A stretch of 40,195 nucleotides of DNA from Dehalococcoidia bacterium (GCA_016930155.1 JAFGHL010000129.1:1-40195), one strand, 5' to 3'; counted from the stretch's first letter, positions 1 through 8,621 are shown. Notes: generated by a model not told the origin, from the sequence alone. Made by a program: numbers and translations.

Positions 1-1454
1 CCGGACTTTGAGCCCGTCAGTTTACCCTGATCGACAGCAACAACACCGTCGACGATAACGTAGGGGATGCCGCGTGAGGGTATTCCCGGCTCAAGATAGC
101 TGGACCCGTTCATAATCGTCTTCGGGTCAAAAAGGGTGAGGTCCGCATCGCAACCGACCTGCACACGTCCTTTCTTTTTCAGTCCCAGCCACACTGCGGC
201 GTTGGTTGAACATTTGGAGACGCCTGTTATAAGGTCGCATACTCCCATTTCGCGTACCCAGTGGCCCAGGAAATATGCAAATGCCCCTGCCCCGCGCGGG
301 TGGCCGCCGTATTTGCCTGAATTCACATCCATATAGATAGCATCGTCATTCTCCACCATGGTGAACGGCGCGGAATAGTAAAGCCAGATGAATTCCGGTT
401 TGTGCAGGTGGAAAAGCAGAGTCGGTTCAGCTATCGTGCCATCCCTGACCCGGTCGCGGACCGTATAGAATTGCTCGAAGCTGGAAAACCTCTCATTGGC
501 CTTAATTATGGTCTTGCCATCGATGACCACGGTAGTTGGGCATTCAAGCTCCCGGACTTCCACGCCCATCATTTCAGCGAGGGGTTCCAGCGGCTGGTTA
601 AAGAACTCTCCACCTATGATGGCCGTACCGGCGGTAAACGGAGTCTGATCGGTTGTGACTTTGATGCCTTCATTCCGCGCGGTGACGATCAACTCAAGTG
701 CGATACCCGTGTTCCTGCGTATAACGATGCTGCCTCCCCTGTGAGAGATGGTCAGCGGTATGGTTGATTCGCGGGATATTCTTATGGCTTCCTCTACGGC
801 TTCAATATCCTTGGGTGACGGGCCGGCATGCCTGACATGCATTGAAGCGCCGCCGCCCAGCTTCTCAGCGTGTGCGGCCACTGCAGCCATCTCCTCGAAC
901 GTTGCTCCCGGCGCGTAAAAAGGACCGAAGGATATGCCGGCGCCTCCCGATCCCAGCTCCTGTGTCACAAGGTTGAGCATTTCCTTTAACTGGTCCGGTG
1001 TCGCCGCCACATTGGGATCTGCGGCCCCGGCCGCCTCGCGTATCGTGTTGTGACCGATGAATGAAGCGACATTGATGATCAGGCCTTCCTTCTCTATTGT
1101 CGTGAAGAAATCGCGGATGGGATAACGCGGCCTTTCCTTGATGCCGGCTATCTCGAAAAAAGTGCCGGATTTTCCGCAGTTTCCGGTGATCTCGGTGGTG
1201 ATGCCGTCGCGGACATGGAACTCGGCTCCCACACCGGCGCCGCAATCGTGCCCGTGTATGTTAATGAAGCCGGGCGACACTACCAGCCCTCCGGCATCGA
1301 TTACTTTTTTCCCGGCCAGCGGCTCCGCCCCGTCCGCAATCTTCAGGATAGCACCTTTGCTGACGCCTACATTGGCCCGTCCGTAGAACCTTGTCAACGG
1401 GTCCAGCACTATGCCGTTGTTTATTGCGATATCAAACGATTCCTGTCTGCTCAT
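1..1454 (-). CDS. N-acyl-D-amino-acid deacylase (D-aminoacylase family amidohydrolase), 3' truncated by window edge
   Basis: The frame is open from position 1454 down to the left edge. It reads as a metal-dependent amidohydrolase of the D-aminoacylase/N-acyl-D-glutamate deacylase group, which hydrolyses N-acylated D-amino acids. Visible marks are the PGFINIHGHD metal-binding HxH (residues about 67-69), the GITTEITGNCG segment, and the family's C-terminal stretch (GCDADLTLFDP, then a PYVIVDGVVAVDQGKLTG run). About 484 residues are present and probably only a short tail is missing. I chose ATG at 1454 rather than ATG at 1460 because the GGCGAGG ribosome site then sits 6 nt away. It follows the saccharopine-dehydrogenase-like gene by about a dozen bases, so the two are probably co-transcribed. 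The true substrate could be another N-acyl or cyclic amide. Confidence 0.85.
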   Translation of the reverse strand, partial: MSRQESFDIAINNGIVLDPLTRFYGRANVGVSKGAILKIADGAEPLAGKKVIDAGGLVVSPGFINIHGHDCGAGVGAEFHVRDGITTEITGNCGKSGTFFEIAGIKERPRYPIRDFFTTIEKEGLIINVASFIGHNTIREAAGAADPNVAATPDQLKEMLNLVTQELGSGGAGISFGPFYAPGATFEEMAAVAAHAEKLGGGASMHVRHAGPSPKDIEAVEEAIRISRESTIPLTISHRGGSIVIRRNTGIALELIVTARNEGIKVTTDQTPFTAGTAIIGGEFFNQPLEPLAEMMGVEVRELECPTTVVIDGKTIIKANERFSSFEQFYTVRDRVRDGTIAEPTLLFHLHKPEFIWLYYSAPFTMVENDDAIYMDVNSGKYGGHPRGAGAFAYFLGHWVREMGVCDLITGVSKCSTNAAVWLGLKKKGRVQVGCDADLTLFDPKTIMNGSSYLEPGIPSRGIPYVIVDGVVAVDQGKLTGSKS

Positions 1455-1466
1455 TTTCATCCTCGC

Positions 1467-2651
1467 CTATTGGAAGCTGATCTTATCTCTGGCGATGGTG
1501 ACTGTTTCCTTCACAGTGGCATCCTTGCTGAGGTTCTCAAGGAACATGGCGGCATCCAGGGCGCCTTCGGGCGCCATAACACCTGATTGACTGACCTTTC
1601 CATCCAGCAGGGATAGTGCGGCGATTACCGCTGGAAGAGCGGTGCTGTGCGCCACGTTATTCGCCATCAGGTCATAGGTAATGGTAGTCAGGCTGTCGCC
1701 TTTCTTCCCACTGACCACGATCTTAAAAGTGCCGGCGCATGCTTCATATTTACCCAGCGCATCGTCCAGCACATCCTTGAAGTAATCGGGGGCGAAGCGC
1801 GGCATGGACCTGATTATCCTGACTGCCAGCTCGCGGAACGGCATCGAGACGTTTTCGTTGACCATGAATGTGTCGTTGCTGCCGAAACCCGTGTCGATCA
1901 GCCAGCGATACAGCTCCATCATCTTGGGCGGATAAAGCGCCCCTTTAATACTGACGTTTTTCACACCCTTGATATACCTGGGCAAAGAGACCGGCTCGGG
2001 ATGTCCGGTCAGGACCACTTCCAGCTTGCCCACCGGAGGCATAAACTCGATGACCTCGGGCTGAGTGAAACCCTGTTCCTCAACCCATTTGCCGTTAACG
2101 AAAACGGGCACCTTCTCGGCTGTAATATGGAACCAGTGCATCATGGCCGCTGAGCCGGTCGGGTCGATGGCGCTCTCACCCCAGTACAACCGGATATCGT
2201 CTGTCCTGTCCATACGGCTGGCGCCCAGCTTGGCCACCAGGTTTGTTACACCGGGGCTGGCGCCCATGCCGATAATGGCGGTCACGCCGGCTTTTCTGGC
2301 GGCTTCATCCAGCTCCAGAGAGTCCTTGGTCGCATCGAAATCATCGTCTATATCGACCATGTTGACACGCGCATCGATGGCTGCCTTGATCACAGCTGCT
2401 GCATACTTGTAAAAAGGGCCGACCGTGCTGATGACCACGTCGGCGCCCTTGAGCAGTTTGACCAGCGATTCCCTGTCGTTCACATCGGCGCCGGCCGTCC
2501 TGACCTTTTTGCCCAGCTCGGCCTCGACGCGTTTCAGGCCTTTGACGCTGGCGTCGGCTACGGTGATCTCTGCATCTGTCCTTTCAAGCAGCAGTTTCAC
2601 CGCCTCGGATCCCATGGTCCCCGCACCGCCCAGTACCGTTATCTTTTTCAT
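1467..2651 (-). CDS. Saccharopine dehydrogenase family NAD(P)-binding oxidoreductase
   Basis: The 394-residue protein opens with a Rossmann fold (VLGGAGTMGSEAVKLLLER, residues about 5-23), followed by the DVNDRESL and GADVVISTVGPFYKYA segments typical of the saccharopine dehydrogenase NADP-binding domain and the GMGASPGVTNLVA stretch of its catalytic half. Family members oxidise or reduce secondary amines or related substrates (saccharopine, carboxynorspermidine), and many are uncharacterised. The start is ATG with AGGAGG about 10 nt upstream. It is the third gene after a tetR-headed run and lies directly before the D-aminoacylase, so a role in an amino-acid or N-acyl-amino-acid derivative pathway is plausible (inference). 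Lysine metabolism proper is not supported, because no other lysine genes are present. Confidence 0.85.
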   Translation of the reverse strand: MKKITVLGGAGTMGSEAVKLLLERTDAEITVADASVKGLKRVEAELGKKVRTAGADVNDRESLVKLLKGADVVISTVGPFYKYAAAVIKAAIDARVNMVDIDDDFDATKDSLELDEAARKAGVTAIIGMGASPGVTNLVAKLGASRMDRTDDIRLYWGESAIDPTGSAAMMHWFHITAEKVPVFVNGKWVEEQGFTQPEVIEFMPPVGKLEVVLTGHPEPVSLPRYIKGVKNVSIKGALYPPKMMELYRWLIDTGFGSNDTFMVNENVSMPFRELAVRIIRSMPRFAPDYFKDVLDDALGKYEACAGTFKIVVSGKKGDSLTTITYDLMANNVAHSTALPAVIAALSLLDGKVSQSGVMAPEGALDAAMFLENLSKDATVKETVTIARDKISFQ

Positions 2652-2716
2652 ACCGGATATGCCTCCTTTATCTCGATTCTAAATATGCTTATCTGCGTTT
2701 CAGCAGCCAAAGATAG

Positions 2717-3370
2717 CTATAAGTTAAGAAGTTTAACGACCCTTTCGGATTCAGCTTCCAGTGACTCGGCCCATGGTTCAAATCCTATTACTTTGATATC
2801 CAAACTCCTTTTTCTCATCTCCTCTATCAGATTTCCCATGAAGAACGATTTGCCGTCCATTAATTGGTCGAGATTCATTTTAACGGGGTCTACAGCATTC
2901 CCCGCATGTATGGCTATTGCCATTTGTTTCATGTATTCAACCATATTCACTTTTTTTGTAACCCCGCAGGTCGGGCTGTCGTTCATGCCGATCACTCCGC
3001 AGATGGTAAAACCTTCCCTCAGGTAATCCTCCATCCTGTCGACCACCTTGACAGCTTCTTTCTTACACAAGCTGTCGTACGATGAAAGCGAGGCTTTCGC
3101 TATCGGATTGAACAAAGGTAACCACCCGAACCTGACAGCATGCGTGATTATGGGTAAAAATTTATCGAATTCTTTTCTGGCAGCCCCACCCCACCCCAGG
3201 CACTCGCAACAAGGGAGCTGAACTATATTTATATCTTTTTTCAGAAAAGCCTGGATTAGTTCGCTGGAAGGGCCCCGTCTGAAAGCCACACCCGGACCTC
3301 GCGCATCCACATTTAATAGACAATGATTCAAGAAGACCATCTTTTTCAGCCTGATATCCTGATAATCCAC
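2717..3370 (-). CDS. TudS/DUF523-like [4Fe-4S] protein
   Basis: The 217-residue cytoplasmic protein carries three cysteine motifs in the order seen in the DUF523/TudS (2-thiouracil desulfurase) family: NHCLLN near residue 17, LPCCECLGWGG near 53-56 and SPTCGV near 140. In TudS, three such cysteines hold a [4Fe-4S] cluster that removes sulfur from thio-compounds. The start is GTG at 3370, with GGGAGG 6 nt upstream. It sits between the acyl-CoA ligase and the saccharopine-dehydrogenase-like gene with gaps of 46 and 65 bp, so it is probably part of the same transcript. That is an unusual partner set. The family call rests on motif spacing only, and substrate and function are unknown. Confidence 0.65.
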   Translation of the reverse strand: MDYQDIRLKKMVFLNHCLLNVDARGPGVAFRRGPSSELIQAFLKKDINIVQLPCCECLGWGGAARKEFDKFLPIITHAVRFGWLPLFNPIAKASLSSYDSLCKKEAVKVVDRMEDYLREGFTICGVIGMNDSPTCGVTKKVNMVEYMKQMAIAIHAGNAVDPVKMNLDQLMDGKSFFMGNLIEEMRKRSLDIKVIGFEPWAESLEAESERVVKLLNL

Positions 3371-3416
3371 GACAAACCTCCCTTTAACTTTTTATAACCA
3401 TTTTGCCCTGATTGAC

Positions 3417-5024
3417 TTATTTCTTTTTTTCTTTTTCGCGCTTGATTTTTACTCCCTCCTTAACTCTGTCCCACGTTTTATCCGTTACCTGTTTCAACTG
3501 CTCTTTGATAGGCCGGCCGCTGCCCCCGGTACGCGGTATACTTGCGACGAACTCTATATAACGGGGCACCATAAAATAAGCCATGCGCTCATCGCAGTAG
3601 GCCACCAGCTCCGCCGGATCGACTTGCTTACCTTCGTGACAGACTATGGCAAGTTTGACCTCCTCACCCCACACTTCCGAATAAGCGGCAACAGCGGCGC
3701 ATTCCGCAATGTCCGGATGAGATTCCACCACTTTTTCCACCTCGAGCGCCGAGATATTTTCGTCGCCGCGCCTGATCATGTCCTTTTCACGGCCGACGAA
3801 GAAAAAGTACCCGTCCTCATCCTGGTAAGCCAGGTCACCCGTGTGCCACCACAGGTTGCGAAAGGCTTCCAGTGTTTTTTCCGGCATCTTGTAGTAGCCC
3901 TCGAATATGGTGTGAGGCTGTCGCGGCCGCAACGCTATCTCCCCCACCTTTCCCCGCGGTACTTTATGGTCCATAGAGTCGAAGAGCTGCGCGTCGAAAT
4001 AGCCGCGCGGCTTGCCGAAGGAGCCGCTCCTGATGTCATCGTGTTTGGCCGCTATGGTGCAGTCCCCCTCGGTCAGCCCATAGGTATTGACCAGTTTCAC
4101 GTTGAACCTTTTCTCAAACGCCTCCTGGCTCTCCCGGGTGATGTGCGCCGTCGAGAAGGCCCTCATAGGATTGTCCGCGTCGTCCGGTTGTTCGGGCGCC
4201 ATCAGCAGGATCTTGATCACGACCTCGAACATGCCAGATATGGTGCAATTGTATTTTCTGATGTCCTGCCAAAAATCCGCCGGGCTGAAGCCGCGCGTAA
4301 GCAAAAAACCGCCGCCGTAGAGCATGGCGCCCAGCACCAGCCCAAACTGCGGCGCTTCGTGGAAAAGCGGTATGTAGCCGTAACCGATATCTCCTTTCTT
4401 TGCCCCGTTCACCGTAACATACTGGCTGGCGACGAAGAAGGCCTGGTTGTGTGTTATCAGCACGCCCTTGGAAGGTCCGGTCGTGCCGGAGGTGAACATC
4501 AGCGCCATAATGTCGTTATATCGCACTTCTACATCCGGTGGCAGGTCTTTTTCCTGCATTAGCCCGGCAAACGGCACGGCCTGTATCTTTTTAAAAGGAT
4601 TGCCTGCAAACTGCCCATCGATAATGATCGTCTTAACCTTTTTAATGCGATCTTCTACAGACTTGATCTCATCGATGAAGCTGCTGCTGATGACCAGTAT
4701 CTCGGCATCAGAGTAATTGATAAGGTATTCAAGTATGTTGCCTTTATGAAAGGGGTTGAAGGGAGCTTCGATAGCACCCAGCAGGGAAAGGCCGAACCAG
4801 GTGAAGATGAATTCAGGGCAGTTCTCCATCAGTATTGCGACGTGGCTGCCTTTTTTTACGCCCATGGCGGCAAAGCCGCTCGCAACCCGCCTGGACTGTT
4901 CCAGCACCTGGCCGTAGGTATACTGCTTGCCTTCGAACCAGAAATAAGTCGCTCGGGGATACTTCCCGGCCGCCTCTTTCAGCATGCTGCCCAGGACGCA
5001 TTTCTCGCCTGTTACAAATCTCAT
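3417..5024 (-). CDS. Acyl-CoA ligase (AMP-forming), CaiC-like, with altered C-terminal lysine motif
   Basis: The 535-residue ANL-superfamily adenylate-forming enzyme activates a carboxylic acid to an acyl-CoA through an acyl-AMP. The P-loop-like motif TSGTTGPSKG is at about 178-187, VNTYGLTEGD marks the A5 region, and WWHTGDLAYQDEDGYFFFVGR carries the A7/A8 hinge. The usual A10 motif (PxTxxGKIxK), which supplies the adenylation lysine, reads RTGGSGRPIKEQL here, with Arg504 where GK is expected. The tail is strongly lysine-rich. The start is ATG with GAGGAGG 8 nt upstream. It lies 41 bp after tetR and probably starts the TetR-controlled catabolic genes. The substrate is unknown; the relation to carnitine/crotonobetaine ligases is only approximate. 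Confidence 0.85.
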   Translation of the reverse strand: MRFVTGEKCVLGSMLKEAAGKYPRATYFWFEGKQYTYGQVLEQSRRVASGFAAMGVKKGSHVAILMENCPEFIFTWFGLSLLGAIEAPFNPFHKGNILEYLINYSDAEILVISSSFIDEIKSVEDRIKKVKTIIIDGQFAGNPFKKIQAVPFAGLMQEKDLPPDVEVRYNDIMALMFTSGTTGPSKGVLITHNQAFFVASQYVTVNGAKKGDIGYGYIPLFHEAPQFGLVLGAMLYGGGFLLTRGFSPADFWQDIRKYNCTISGMFEVVIKILLMAPEQPDDADNPMRAFSTAHITRESQEAFEKRFNVKLVNTYGLTEGDCTIAAKHDDIRSGSFGKPRGYFDAQLFDSMDHKVPRGKVGEIALRPRQPHTIFEGYYKMPEKTLEAFRNLWWHTGDLAYQDEDGYFFFVGREKDMIRRGDENISALEVEKVVESHPDIAECAAVAAYSEVWGEEVKLAIVCHEGKQVDPAELVAYCDERMAYFMVPRYIEFVASIPRTGGSGRPIKEQLKQVTDKTWDRVKEGVKIKREKEKKK

Positions 5025-5065
5025 ATCGCATGCCTCCTCAGTCTATTTCGATCGTCTCTTACCTG

Positions 5066-5668
5066 TCAGCGTCCCGATCGGGAAACCTGCGCCATGATCA
5101 AATCCATCTGCTCGCTGATATACTGTTCCAGGGTGTAGCGCTCTTTCAGCAGCCACCTGCGGAAAGCCCACATATCGCAGAGGACAACGATGTTATTGGC
5201 GGCCAGCGCAGGATCTTTGACCTTAAACTTGCCTGATTTGATACCCCTTTCGAGTATCGTCTGGAATATCTGAATTGTGCACTCTTCCTGCATCTTCAAC
5301 GCCTTGAACTGGGCGGGACTGAGGTTTTTTGCTTCCTGATACCAGAAAACCGTTAAATCCTGGTACTCTTCCACCCACTTTAAATATTCGCTCACAGCAT
5401 ATTTCAGGGCTCGTGCGGGCTCCATTTTCTCAAGCACCGCCCGGTATTTCTTACTGAAAAAATCAATGGCGTTCATGGTATATTCGTGGAAGAGGCCGAG
5501 TATACCGTTCTTGGAACCAACGTAGTGGTAGAGCGTCGCCACGTTCATGTCGAGCTCACCGGCGATATCGCGCACCGACGTATTGAGATAACCCTTCCTG
5601 ATGAACAGAGACGCAGCGCCCCGTAGTATCTGCTTTCGCCGCTCGGTTGCCAGACTTTTACGACCCAA
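5066..5668 (-). CDS. TetR/AcrR family transcriptional regulator
   Basis: The 200-residue protein has an N-terminal TetR helix-turn-helix: RRKQILRGAASLFIRKGY, then TSVRDIAGELDMNVATLYHYV at residues about 31-51. An all-helical ligand-binding domain follows. In fatty-acid and aromatic catabolism clusters such repressors usually sense an acyl-CoA. The only workable in-frame start is TTG at 5668, because an in-frame TGA lies 9 nt upstream; an ATG at 5678 is out of frame and quickly reaches a stop. The 40-bp inverted repeat at 5704-5743 lies 36 bp upstream, in the divergent spacer shared with the phosphotriesterase-family gene. Repression of its own operon and of the divergent gene is therefore likely (inference). 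Confidence 0.9.
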   Translation of the reverse strand: MGRKSLATERRKQILRGAASLFIRKGYLNTSVRDIAGELDMNVATLYHYVGSKNGILGLFHEYTMNAIDFFSKKYRAVLEKMEPARALKYAVSEYLKWVEEYQDLTVFWYQEAKNLSPAQFKALKMQEECTIQIFQTILERGIKSGKFKVKDPALAANNIVVLCDMWAFRRWLLKERYTLEQYISEQMDLIMAQVSRSGR

Positions 5669-5703
5669 TGCCTTTCATGCCCCCTCTATTTATCGATCTA
5701 ATG

Positions 5704-5743
5704 GTGTAATATATATATCAAGCGCTTGTTTTATATATTACAC
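5704..5743. promoter_or_regulatory. 40-bp inverted repeat, probable TetR operator
   Basis: The two 20-bp halves match at 18 of 20 positions when one is reverse-complemented. The outer 12 bp (GTGTAATATATA and its complement) are exact, and the centre CAAGCGCTTG is itself palindromic. The element lies between the divergent tetR and phosphotriesterase-family genes. It has no T-tract, and both flanking genes point away from it, so a terminator is unlikely. TetR-family dimers bind such symmetric sites. Binding by the adjacent TetR is inference from position. Confidence 0.7.
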
Positions 5744-5790
5744 TCAGGTGATCCCTCTGTCAACCCCCTGGTTTTAATCGTGGGCGCATA

Positions 5791-5819
5791 TTGACTTTGC
5801 CTATTCTCGATGTTATATT
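5791..5819 (+). promoter_or_regulatory. Sigma-70-like promoter of the phosphotriesterase-family gene
   Basis: TTGACT at 5791-5796 and TATATT at 5814-5819 are separated by exactly 17 bp. That is 5/6 agreement with each consensus hexamer. Transcription would begin near 5826, leaving a leader of about 45 nt before the ATG at 5872, which has AGGAGG in front. The operator-like repeat ends about 47 bp upstream of the -35 hexamer. Confidence 0.55.
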
Positions 5820-5871
5820 GCAGTACGGTCTATTTAATTCACCTGATTGAGGCAGTTGTTAGGAGGCAGGA

Positions 5872-6840
5872 ATGGTTAAGATCAATACCGTGCTCGGCAC
5901 GTTACCCGCCGACCAGATGGGACCTACTCTCATGCACGAGCATATGGTGCTGGCTTATCCGGGTTGGGAACAGGATGCTCTGGCACAGCCTATCGACCTC
6001 AAGGAGCTGGCATCTGCCTGCGCTCAGGCCCTGGGCGAGGTTAAACAGTTCGGAATTAAAACCGTAGTGGACGCCACCCCCTGCGACCTGTGGAGAAATA
6101 TCGACCTGGACAGGATGGTCGCCGAAAAGACCGGTTTAAATATAATATGCGCCACCGGCATGTACTACGAGGCCGAAGGTATGCCTGTCTACCTTAAATT
6201 CCGCAGCCAGGTGATGGATATCACCGCCGAGCTGTATGAATCCTTCATGCAGGAGTTGACGGCGGGTATAGGCAAAACCGGTGTAAGGGCGGGTGTAATC
6301 AAGGTGGCGACCGGACATGGTTGTATTACGCCCTACGAGGAGAAGGTGCTTAAGGCTGCGGCCAGAGCTCAGAAAGAGACCGGCGTGCCTATATTGACGC
6401 ATACACAGCAAGGAACCATGGGACCCGAGCAGGCAGCGCTGCTGACCGGCGAGGGTGTTAATCCAAAAAAAATAGTCATCGGGCACATGTGCGGCAACGC
6501 CAGCCTGGAGTACCAGATGTCGGTGATCGACAAAGGCGTTTATATCGGATTCGACCGCTGGGGCCTCGACTTTCTTTTCCCTGATAACCTGCGCAGGGCC
6601 ACAGTGCTCGGCCTGCTGGGACTGGGATTCGCCGACCGCATCGTGCTCTCCCAGGACTGTAATGCGCGTATTCTGGGCCGTCCTTTTGTAATGCCCGATT
6701 TCATACAGGCGCTGATAGCCGACTGGTCTTATACTCATCTTTTCAAAAACATCATCCCGCAGCTCAAGCAGGCGGGCGTGACCGACGGACAGATAGGACA
6801 GATGATGGTGGACAATCCGAAGCGGATCTTCAGCGGTTGA
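5872..6840 (+). CDS. Phosphotriesterase-family metal-dependent hydrolase
   Basis: The 322-residue TIM-barrel hydrolase belongs to the phosphotriesterase/lactonase-like group. Every expected binuclear metal ligand can be placed: His22 and His24 (LMHEHMV), the carbamylated-lysine position Lys144 (GVIKVATG), His177 (ILTHTQQG), His205 (VIGHMCG) and Asp262 (SQDC). Relatives hydrolyse organophosphates, lactones or other esters; in this context a lactone or ester of a carboxylic acid seems more likely than a phosphotriester (inference). ATG is preceded by AGGAGG. It is transcribed divergently from tetR with the palindromic operator in the spacer, and the acyl-CoA ligase gene follows after 94 bp. Opening a ring ester before CoA activation would make the pair coherent. 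Confidence 0.85.
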   Translation: MVKINTVLGTLPADQMGPTLMHEHMVLAYPGWEQDALAQPIDLKELASACAQALGEVKQFGIKTVVDATPCDLWRNIDLDRMVAEKTGLNIICATGMYYEAEGMPVYLKFRSQVMDITAELYESFMQELTAGIGKTGVRAGVIKVATGHGCITPYEEKVLKAAARAQKETGVPILTHTQQGTMGPEQAALLTGEGVNPKKIVIGHMCGNASLEYQMSVIDKGVYIGFDRWGLDFLFPDNLRRATVLGLLGLGFADRIVLSQDCNARILGRPFVMPDFIQALIADWSYTHLFKNIIPQLKQAGVTDGQIGQMMVDNPKRIFSG

Positions 6841-6849
6841 AATATTATA

Positions 6850-6875
6850 AGGGGCGGGTTTAAAAACCCGCCCCT
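6850..6875. repeat. Perfect GC-rich hairpin (12-bp arms), terminator or dispersed palindrome
   Basis: The arms AGGGGCGGGTTT and its exact complement are separated by two A residues. The stem is strong, but what follows is ACTGGCACC rather than a T-run, so it is not a classical intrinsic terminator. The sequence resembles short GGGGCGGG palindromes scattered through intergenic regions of many environmental genomes (from memory). It lies 10 bp after the phosphotriesterase-family stop and could still stabilise or end that transcript. Confidence 0.6.
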
Positions 6876-6934
6876 ACTGGCACCGTAGGAGCGTGGCATA
6901 AGCTGCGCCTGGAAAATAAAAACAGGAGGAAAAT

Positions 6935-8608
6935 ATGTCTGATCCATATTCCGCCAAACCCTGGCTCAAGCACTACGATGCGCATGTCCCCGCGAACCTT
7001 TCCTATCCGTGGATATCCTTTATCGACATGGTCCGCAGAAGTTTCCGCGAAGTGCCCGACCGGGCGGCCATGATCTACATCGACACGGTCATCACTTTCA
7101 AAGAGCTGGATGTCATGTCTAACAAATTCGCGGGTTTCCTGCTTGACAGGGGCGTTAAGCAGGGCGATGTCGTTGGATTGAACATGCCAAATATCCCGGC
7201 TTACCTCATCTGTTTCGTCGGCGCTCAAAAGGCAGGCTGCATTACAACCGGCGTCAGCCCTCTGCTGACCGAGCATGAACTGGAGCATCAGCTTAACGAT
7301 TCGGGCGCCAAAGCACTGGTGACTTTCGATGTCAATCTGCCGCGGGTCAACGCCGTATTGGCCAAAACAAAGGTGAAAACACTGGTGGTGGCCGGCGTTT
7401 TCGACTTCATGGGTCCGGTGGATTGGAATGCGCCGGCCGGCGAAGTCAAAAAACAGGACGGCATCGATGTGTTCAACCACATCGACATACTCAAGAAATA
7501 CCCGGACAAAGAGGTCAATACCTGGGTGGACCGTGATTCCGATTGCCTGATGCAATATACAGGTGGCACGACTGGACCTTCTAAAGGCGCAGTGCTCACC
7601 AACCGCAACGTATCGCACCAGATATCGCAATGGGTAACCTGGACCGAGGCCAAGATCGGGGAGGAAGTGGGGGTATCAGCTTTCCCGCTATTTCACCAGG
7701 CCGGACTGCTCTATGCATTTGTCGGCATGTCCATCGGCATGACTCAGGTGCTCATACCCAATCCCCGTGACGTGCCCTTCATGGTCAACCAGGTCAAGAA
7801 GTACAGGCCCACAGTGGTGGCCAACGTACCCACCCTTTTCATGGAGATGATGAAGAACGAGGATTTCCAGAAGATGGACCTTTCCTTCGTCAAGTTCTAC
7901 GCCAGCGGGGCCGCGCCTTTCCCGGCCGAGCTGATCAAGCAGTTCTATAGCATCGTGGGGGATAACAAGCTGATCGAGGTCTACGGCATGACGGAGACCA
8001 GCCCCCTGATAACATGCCAGCCGTATCTGGGTAAAAAGAAGGTCGGGTCGGTAGGTATGCCCCTGCCCGATACAGAGGTCAAGCTGGTTGACCCGGCCAC
8101 AGGCGAACTCGCCAAGCTGGGAGAGCCGGGCGAGTTCTGCGCCCGCGGCCCACAGATCATGAAAGGCTACCATAACAAACCCGAAGAGACGGCCAACTCC
8201 ATACGTGATGGATACATGCATACAGGTGATGTCGCGACCATGGACGAGGATGGGTTCTTCTATATTGTTGACCGTCTCAAGGACATGGTCAGCGTCAGCG
8301 GCATGAAGGTCTTCACCCGTGAGCTGGACGACATCCTGGCCCAACACCCCAACGTGGAGATGTGCGCATCGGTGGGTGTGCCTGACCCCGGCCGGGAATT
8401 CACTGAGATCGTGGCCTCAGCCATCGTGCTTAAAAAGGGGGTGGAGCCCAACGATGCGGCAAGACAGTCCATCACCGGCTTCATGCGCGAGAGGGTCGCG
8501 CCCTACAAGGTGCCCAAGCAGATCATCTTTATGGATGAGCTTCCTTTGAGCGCCGTAGGGAAGATACTTAAACGCGAGCTGAGAGAGATACTTAAGACCA
8601 AGAAATAG
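6935..8608 (+). CDS. Long-chain-type acyl-CoA synthetase (AMP-forming), FadD-like
   Basis: The 557-residue ANL ligase has YTGGTTGPSKG at 208-218 (FadD-type YTGGTTG variant), VYGMTETSPL at the A5 region, GYMHTGDVATMDEDGFFYIVD for A7/A8 and an intact A10 motif, AVGKILKREL, with Lys543. It is slightly longer than the other four ligases here and has the N-terminal extension usual for the long-chain FadD group. It converts a fatty or alicyclic acid to its CoA thioester with ATP. AGGAGG lies just before ATG. It follows the phosphotriesterase-family gene across a hairpin, so co-transcription is possible but not certain. Confidence 0.92.
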   Translation: MSDPYSAKPWLKHYDAHVPANLSYPWISFIDMVRRSFREVPDRAAMIYIDTVITFKELDVMSNKFAGFLLDRGVKQGDVVGLNMPNIPAYLICFVGAQKAGCITTGVSPLLTEHELEHQLNDSGAKALVTFDVNLPRVNAVLAKTKVKTLVVAGVFDFMGPVDWNAPAGEVKKQDGIDVFNHIDILKKYPDKEVNTWVDRDSDCLMQYTGGTTGPSKGAVLTNRNVSHQISQWVTWTEAKIGEEVGVSAFPLFHQAGLLYAFVGMSIGMTQVLIPNPRDVPFMVNQVKKYRPTVVANVPTLFMEMMKNEDFQKMDLSFVKFYASGAAPFPAELIKQFYSIVGDNKLIEVYGMTETSPLITCQPYLGKKKVGSVGMPLPDTEVKLVDPATGELAKLGEPGEFCARGPQIMKGYHNKPEETANSIRDGYMHTGDVATMDEDGFFYIVDRLKDMVSVSGMKVFTRELDDILAQHPNVEMCASVGVPDPGREFTEIVASAIVLKKGVEPNDAARQSITGFMRERVAPYKVPKQIIFMDELPLSAVGKILKRELREILKTKK

Positions 8609-8621
8609 CGGCGGGTTGCCT

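Noticed and set aside
402-767. 121-codon plus-strand open frame in the first kilobase
   Set aside because: The D-aminoacylase frame on the opposite strand is continuous through it and shows family motifs.
3624-4562. 312-codon plus-strand open frame
   Set aside because: Antisense to the acyl-CoA ligase at 3417-5024, His/Arg-rich, with no recognisable domain and no ribosome site.
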